A DNA stretch of 26,265 nt from a virus. Under the pieces are notes generated by a model that had not been told where the DNA came from, did no database searches, and saw only the letters and a program-made list of their open reading frames with translations. Within the stretch, counting starts at the first letter, position 1, and every line of letters starts with the position of its first letter. A program made the position numbers and the translations under genes. Below are positions 23,224 to 26,265 of this stretch, in pieces. The DNA is taken from positions 1-26,265 of the IMG/VR virus record IMGVR_UViG_3300024353_000025. One strand, given 5' to 3'.

Positions 23224-24366
23224 ATGTATATTTATCACTTGCACAACTATAAACAAATAGGGCAGGAAAAATATTATAATGGAGTATGTATCAGATTTCT
23301 ATTAGAAGATGACATTTATGCAGAGAATAATGGTTTAGATTTTTTTGACCTTAAATATGGGACAGCAAGTAGATATGAATTAAGAGATAAAATTTATCCT
23401 GATTTTATGACTTATAGGAAATGGATCGAACTATCAAACAACTATTCCAAAGTAATTTTAAGTTTAAATTTTGACACTTATTCTCAGAAATACAAAGAAT
23501 TTTGTAAAAAGATTTTAAAACAATTCCCACGTAATAAAAATATAATAGTTAGTGCAGTAAACGAATGTTATGAGAAAAGAGGATCAGCAGAAAAAGTTTA
23601 TCAGGCTACCTTAGAAGTCCACCAAGCAATACAAGAGACAGGGAGAAATTATCCGCTTGCGTTTTGGAATCAGAAGATAAAAACAAGCGGAGAAAAACAA
23701 GCACTTGAAACTTTATTAGATGATAGTAGAATAAAAGATATTTGCAAATATTTCGCTTTTCAATCATTAGAAACTACGAGTGCAAATGTAAACAAATATG
23801 TTTGGATCGCTAAATTAAAAGGGTTTTTTATAGTAGAGATAGAATTAGGAAATTTAGTAGATGATTACGATACACTTTTAAAGAGGTTTAAATTACTTAA
23901 AAGTTTAGAAACAGACGATGTGGTTATTATGTGTCCAACCATACATAAAAAATTATCAGATTTATCAAGCATTTGGGGGAAATATACCCTTTCAACTATT
24001 TATAATGGAGAATTTAATATTACTATTAAAAGTAAGCACCAAATAATACAATACGCCCAGCAATTTAAAACAAAAGGAGGAGAAGATATGAGATTAGAAA
24101 AATATTATTACAAAGGAAGATCAGAAGGTTTAATAAAATACGATAAGCAGGGTTATGGTATTAGATTTTTAAGAGCCTGTTTTGGACTTAATGATAGTAA
24201 TGAGTTTGATGTTGTGTTGACAACCGAAGTAGAAGAATATCAATCTGCTAATGGACTTTTAATTGATGGTAAGGTTGGTCCGGAAACATTTGGAAATATG
24301 ATCAAAGTTGCAGATTATCAAAAATACTATTGCTGGGTTCATTCACTTTGGGCAAGGGATATGTAA
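23224..24366 (+). CDS. Endolysin: TIM-barrel glycosidase-like domain + peptidoglycan-binding domain
   Basis: 380 residues. The N-terminal ~275 residues read as a TIM-barrel glycoside hydrolase. Strand ends are VCIRFLLEDD, KVILSLNF, NIIVSAVNECYE (Asn113-Glu114, the usual acid/base pair of clan A-type enzymes), PLAFWNQ, and GFFIVEIELGN, whose Glu205/Glu207 are candidates for the nucleophile. Residues about 305-360 are a PG_binding_1 domain (GYGIRFLRACFG, TTEVEEYQSANGLLIDGKVG, PETFGNM). It has no signal peptide, so release depends on a holin. It ends in a TAATG overlap with the M15 peptidase gene. The precise bond cut is not readable from sequence. An in-frame internal start at 24088 probably yields the binding domain alone. 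Confidence 0.72.
   Translation: MYIYHLHNYKQIGQEKYYNGVCIRFLLEDDIYAENNGLDFFDLKYGTASRYELRDKIYPDFMTYRKWIELSNNYSKVILSLNFDTYSQKYKEFCKKILKQFPRNKNIIVSAVNECYEKRGSAEKVYQATLEVHQAIQETGRNYPLAFWNQKIKTSGEKQALETLLDDSRIKDICKYFAFQSLETTSANVNKYVWIAKLKGFFIVEIELGNLVDDYDTLLKRFKLLKSLETDDVVIMCPTIHKKLSDLSSIWGKYTLSTIYNGEFNITIKSKHQIIQYAQQFKTKGGEDMRLEKYYYKGRSEGLIKYDKQGYGIRFLRACFGLNDSNEFDVVLTTEVEEYQSANGLLIDGKVGPETFGNMIKVADYQKYYCWVHSLWARDM
24072..24090 (+). promoter_or_regulatory. Internal ribosome-binding site and ATG start inside the endolysin gene
   Basis: AAAAGGAGG at 24072-24080 is followed by ATG at 24088, seven bases after the site, in frame with the endolysin (codon 289). It lies in the linker between catalytic and binding domains. 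Confidence 0.7.
24088..24366 (+). CDS. Nested endolysin cell-wall-binding subunit
   Basis: Translation from ATG 24088 gives a 92-residue protein that begins MRLEKYYYKGRSEG and contains the whole peptidoglycan-binding domain without the glycosidase. The ribosome site is as strong as any in the window and sits exactly in the interdomain linker. Several phage endolysins of Gram-positive hosts are known to make such a second product, which joins the full-length enzyme to raise wall affinity. The independent product here is inferred from the start signals. Confidence 0.6.
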   Translation: MRLEKYYYKGRSEGLIKYDKQGYGIRFLRACFGLNDSNEFDVVLTTEVEEYQSANGLLIDGKVGPETFGNMIKVADYQKYYCWVHSLWARDM

Positions 24367-24764
24367 TGGATTACAATAAAAAACTAACAACTAATTTTAA
24401 ATGGGGAGAATTCTGGTCTGGTGATAAAAAACTTGGTGCAAAGTCAATAGAACCACCTAAAGAAATGTTTAACAGTATATTAGAAATGGCAAGACAAATA
24501 CAACCTATAAGAACTATGCTAAACACACAAATTATTATTCGTTCCGGATATAGAACTCCAGAATGGAATAAGTTTTGTGGAGGTGCAAAAAGTAGTTATC
24601 ATCTAAAAGGAATGGCTGTTGATAGTAAAGCATCTGGAATATCAGTTGTAAAATATGCTTTGTATTTGGTCAGATATACTGATTTCAGCGGTTATGGAGT
24701 TTACACATATCAGGACTTTGTTCATTCTGATATGAGGGAAAATTTTCTTGTTTTTAAACCTTAA
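24366..24764 (+). CDS. Peptidase M15-family (L,D/D,D-peptidase-like) lytic enzyme
   Basis: A 132-residue zinc peptidase of the M15_3 type, which cuts peptide cross-links or stems in peptidoglycan. Signature elements are NFKWGEFWSGD, IIIRSGYRTPEWNK (substrate loop with SGYR), HLKGMAVDSK, where His and Asp bind zinc in the HxxGxAxD motif, and the last zinc His in FVHSDMR. ATG 24366 overlaps the previous stop by one base (TAATG), so translation is coupled to the endolysin. Having a glycosidase and a peptidase side by side implies cleavage of both glycan and peptide parts. It has no signal peptide. Confidence 0.85.
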   Translation: MDYNKKLTTNFKWGEFWSGDKKLGAKSIEPPKEMFNSILEMARQIQPIRTMLNTQIIIRSGYRTPEWNKFCGGAKSSYHLKGMAVDSKASGISVVKYALYLVRYTDFSGYGVYTYQDFVHSDMRENFLVFKP

Positions 24765-24780
24765 AAAGGGAGGTGAAATA

Positions 24781-25098
24781 ATGGATGTATTTGAAAGTTT
24801 AGGAAATATAGCATTTGATGTAGTTAAGATAGCATTCGCAGTTGGACTTATAATCTTTGTATTAAAAAAGATATTACCACCTAAAGCAGTAAAATATTTA
24901 GAGGATAATCCATTTGTAGTAAATATAATAGTTTTACTATTCTCAATGGGTTTACCATTTCTTGGAGCTTGGTTAAATGCTATGACATTTAAGTCAAAGG
25001 AGATGGTAGAATATGCTTGGATAGGTTTTTATTCTGCTGGTATTAATACATTCGGTTTTGAAACTGCCAAAAATATTCTAAAAAAGATTAGGAGCTAA
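24781..25098 (+). CDS. Holin-like membrane protein
   Basis: A 105-residue protein starting at ATG 24781 behind a very strong AAAGGGAGGTGA site, which argues against the longer in-frame start at 24748. Two clear membrane segments are visible: VVKIAFAVGLIIFVLKKIL near the N-terminus and PFVVNIIVLLFSMGLPFLGAWL in the middle. A third, weaker one (YAWIGFYSAGINTFGFETA) lies before a basic tail (NILKKIRS). Size, topology, charged C-terminus and position next to two wall enzymes fit a phage holin. It is not assigned to a named holin family. Confidence 0.62.
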   Translation: MDVFESLGNIAFDVVKIAFAVGLIIFVLKKILPPKAVKYLEDNPFVVNIIVLLFSMGLPFLGAWLNAMTFKSKEMVEYAWIGFYSAGINTFGFETAKNILKKIRS

Positions 25099-25122
25099 AA
25101 AATAGTTAGCAATTTAATAATC

Positions 25123-25164
25123 GGTAGGGATAGTATCCTATTCCTATCCCTACCAGAATAGGAG
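25123..25164 (+). promoter_or_regulatory. Inverted repeat with alternative pairing to the HNH gene ribosome site
   Basis: GGTAGGGATAG (25123-25133) and CTATCCCTACC (25144-25154) form a perfect 11-bp stem with a 10-base loop and no T tract. The loop segment TCCTATTC (25136-25143) is perfectly complementary to GAATAGGA (25156-25163), which overlaps the ribosome site GGAG (25161-25164) of the HNH gene. The two pairings compete. Confidence 0.65.
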
Positions 25165-25170
25165 ATTATT

Positions 25171-25623
25171 ATGAAGACAAAAATATGTAGTAAATGTGGA
25201 GAAGTAAAAAATCTAAATAAATTTGTAAAATCAAAAGGACATAAGTTTGGAGTTCATTCTATTTGTAAAGAATGTAAAGAGAAATACCTAAATGAATGGA
25301 GAAAAAATAATTATCATCGTTTTTGGTCAGCACGAACATTAATCCAACATAAAGGAAAAGGATTTTCAGTAAAAATTACTAAAAATGAATTAGAAAATAT
25401 AGCGGAAAAAACAAAATATTGTCTTATCTGTGATTGTAAATTAGACTGGAAATTTGGCACAGGATTGAATGCTAATTCTCCCACTTTAGACAGAATTAAT
25501 AACCAAAAAACCTTAACTTTAAATAATGTTCAAATTATTTGTAGTAAATGTAATAGAATCAAATCTAATATGTCAATGAATGAATTTATAGAATATTGCA
25601 AAATGATTTATAAAAAATTTTAA
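25171..25623 (+). CDS. HNH endonuclease (putative homing endonuclease)
   Basis: 150 residues. The N-terminus has a zinc-ribbon CSKCGEVKNLNKF with a second pair CKECK. The nuclease core has CLICDCKL, SPTLDRINNQKTLTLNNVQI and ICSKCNRIKSNMSMNEFIEYC, the betabetaalpha-metal (HNH) layout with paired zinc cysteines. The usual first His is replaced: TLDRIN occupies the site seen in the SxDRIDxxxGYxxxNVxxxC subgroup. Free-standing genes like this move between phages by cutting unoccupied sites. It follows the lysis genes, is preceded by a stable RNA structure, and starts 6 bases after GGAG. It may instead assist packaging, but packaging HNH proteins usually neighbour terminase. Confidence 0.82.
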   Translation: MKTKICSKCGEVKNLNKFVKSKGHKFGVHSICKECKEKYLNEWRKNNYHRFWSARTLIQHKGKGFSVKITKNELENIAEKTKYCLICDCKLDWKFGTGLNANSPTLDRINNQKTLTLNNVQIICSKCNRIKSNMSMNEFIEYCKMIYKKF

Positions 25624-25732
25624 TTTATGGCTTAATGGCAGCAGGATTATATGATTTAACAAATAAATAATTTAAATGAACGCAGTTCTATTTTATGAAG
25701 AATCATATAGCTATATAAGAATATAGAAAATT

Positions 25733-25774
25733 GGGGAGATATAGATTAATTTAATCTGTCTCCCCATTTTTTTT
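25733..25774 (+). terminator. Strong intrinsic terminator closing the late operon
   Basis: GGGGAGA / TCTCCCC outer stem and AGATTAA / TTAATCT inner stem with a small asymmetric bulge, followed by eight T residues. It is the strongest hairpin in the window and ends the rightward transcript. Confidence 0.9.
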
Positions 25775-25800
25775 ATTTTAAAATATTTTTTGAAAAACAC

Positions 25801-25829
25801 TTGACAATTATACATTTATGATATACATT
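25801..25829 (+). promoter_or_regulatory. Sigma-A/sigma-70-type promoter for the zinc-ribbon gene
   Basis: A perfect -35 TTGACA at 25801 stands 17 bases from TACATT at 25824. TATACA at 25822 is a 15-base-spacing alternative. It lies just after the operon terminator and 22 bases before the ATG. Confidence 0.6.
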
Positions 25830-25850
25830 AATACTAAAAGGAGATTAGAT

Positions 25851-25976
25851 ATGAAAATTAAATTAATAAAATTAAGATGTAAAAGATGTGGAAAAATTTG
25901 GATCCCAAGAAAAGAAGAAAGACCTCGCACTTGTCCAAAGTGTCGTTCTCCATATTGGGATCAGGAAAGAAAATAA
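25851..25976 (+). CDS. Short zinc-ribbon protein
   Basis: A 41-residue protein behind AAAAGGAGA. It holds two Cys pairs, CKRCG (10-14) and CPKC (28-31), with the linking text WIPRKEERPRT and the ending RSPYWDQERK. This is a widespread family of tiny zinc ribbons in bacteria and archaea, with CxRCG..W.PR and CPKCxSPYWD motifs. The function is unknown; nucleic-acid binding or acting as a small regulator are possibilities. It has its own promoter and follows the phage terminator, so it is either host DNA or a phage moron. Confidence 0.75.
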   Translation: MKIKLIKLRCKRCGKIWIPRKEERPRTCPKCRSPYWDQERK

Positions 25977-26046
25977 ATTAAATTAAGATTTTAATGATTT
26001 TTTAATCTAAATAAAAAAACAAAAATTAATAAATTTTTGAAGAAAA

Positions 26047-26075
26047 TTGAGTTAATTATTGTCTATGTATATAAA
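26047..26075 (+). promoter_or_regulatory. Probable promoter for the ABC permease gene
   Basis: TTGAGT at 26047 and TATAAA at 26070 with a 17-base spacer, in a gene-free stretch 65 bases upstream of the permease ATG. The surrounding AT-richness makes chance matches likely. Confidence 0.45.
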
Positions 26076-26140
26076 GAATATTAAATAAGTAATTCTTAAA
26101 AAATAGAATAAGAATTTTTAAAATATAAAGGAGCATGTTT

Positions 26141-26265
26141 ATGGGAACTATTAAAAGAGGCATTAAAAACATAACAAGAAACAGATCTAGAAATATAGCA
26201 GTCTTGTTAATACTAACCCTTGCATTATCACTTTCTCTAATTATGATTAATATGGATTTTTCATC
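26141..26265 (+). CDS. ABC transporter permease, FtsX/MacB-type (3' partial)
   Basis: Only the first 41 codons are inside the window, starting at ATG 26141 behind AAAGGAG. They read MGTIKRGIKNITRNRSRN, a basic amphipathic start, and then IAVLLILTLALSLSLIMINM, one transmembrane segment. A short basic lead-in with the R-N-x-x-R-N pattern followed directly by the first membrane helix is the usual beginning of MacB/FtsX-family permeases, which pump lipids, peptides or antibiotics with a separate ATPase. This is an ordinary host-type gene and indicates that the chromosome begins to the left of it. Confidence 0.65.
   Translation, partial: MGTIKRGIKNITRNRSRNIAVLLILTLALSLSLIMINMDFS

Noticed and set aside
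25635-25670. 11-codon frame after the HNH gene starting ATGGCAGCAGG
   Set aside because: Very short, with no ribosome site and no downstream structure; treated as chance.
25705-25716. Perfect palindrome ATATAGCTATAT between the HNH gene and the terminator
   Set aside because: A 12-base AT palindrome is expected by chance in DNA of this composition; no promoter is nearby for it to control.
25977-26040. Weak inverted repeat after the zinc-ribbon gene (AGATT / AATCT)
   Set aside because: Only five A/T-rich pairs and no clean T tract; too weak to call a terminator.
1-26265. Searched for CRISPR arrays, tRNA genes and insertion sequences
   Set aside because: No spaced direct repeats, cloverleaf-like sequences or transposase motifs were found by eye; a weak tRNA-like fold could be missed without a covariance search.

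Overview
The window is about 26 kb of AT-rich DNA (roughly 30% G+C by eye). It reads almost entirely on the + strand as the late structural and lysis half of a tailed siphovirus-type prophage, followed by a short stretch that looks like host chromosome. Shine-Dalgarno sites are strong and close to AAGGAGG, TGA is used as a stop, and AGA/ATA codons dominate. This fits a low-GC Gram-positive-like bacterium (Firmicutes, or a candidate phylum such as Atribacterota). The sequence alone does not fix the taxon. No integrase, repressor, replication gene, tRNA or CRISPR is visible; those phage functions would lie to the left.

Layout. (1) 1-6965, head module: C-terminal nuclease part of the terminase large subunit (cut by the window edge), PBSX-type portal, a MuF minor capsid protein carrying a zinc-metallopeptidase-like C-terminal domain, a small Cys-rich partner, an XkdF-like prohead protease with a probable nested scaffold gene, and the major capsid protein. 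(2) 7040-11128, an accessory cassette between the major capsid and connector genes: two glycosyltransferase genes (one a GT-B/DUF616 fusion), a TupA-like ATP-grasp, a SAM methyltransferase and a small Lys-rich protein. A 44-residue domain occurs both at the N-terminus of the fusion transferase and in the last small protein. (3) 11125-14131, connector and tail tube: head-tail adaptor, HK97 gp10-like protein, tail terminator, tail tube, and a tail assembly chaperone with a -1 frameshift signal (A AAA AAC). (4) 14190-22634, tape measure with 11-residue repeats, a Dit-like protein and a 1159-residue tail hub. Both of the latter carry the same LamG-like module set into other beta-sandwich domains, and the hub also carries a DNRLRE-like carbohydrate-binding domain. 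(5) 22644-25623, lysis region: small membrane proteins, an endolysin (glycosidase-like plus peptidoglycan-binding) with an in-frame internal start, an M15 peptidase, a holin candidate, and an HNH endonuclease behind an RNA structure that can pair with its ribosome-binding site. (6) 25733-26265: a strong terminator, a 41-residue zinc-ribbon gene with its own promoter, and the start of an FtsX/MacB-type ABC permease.

How it works together. Genes abut or overlap by a few bases and would be co-transcribed late. Intrinsic terminators sit at module joints (3978, 6979, 14131, 22903) with no clear promoter after them, so read-through or antitermination probably sets stoichiometry. The features most worth follow-up are the capsid-borne metallopeptidase, the glycosylation cassette with its duplicated domain, the adhesion module shared by two tail genes, two nested in-frame genes, and the possible translational switch in front of the HNH gene.
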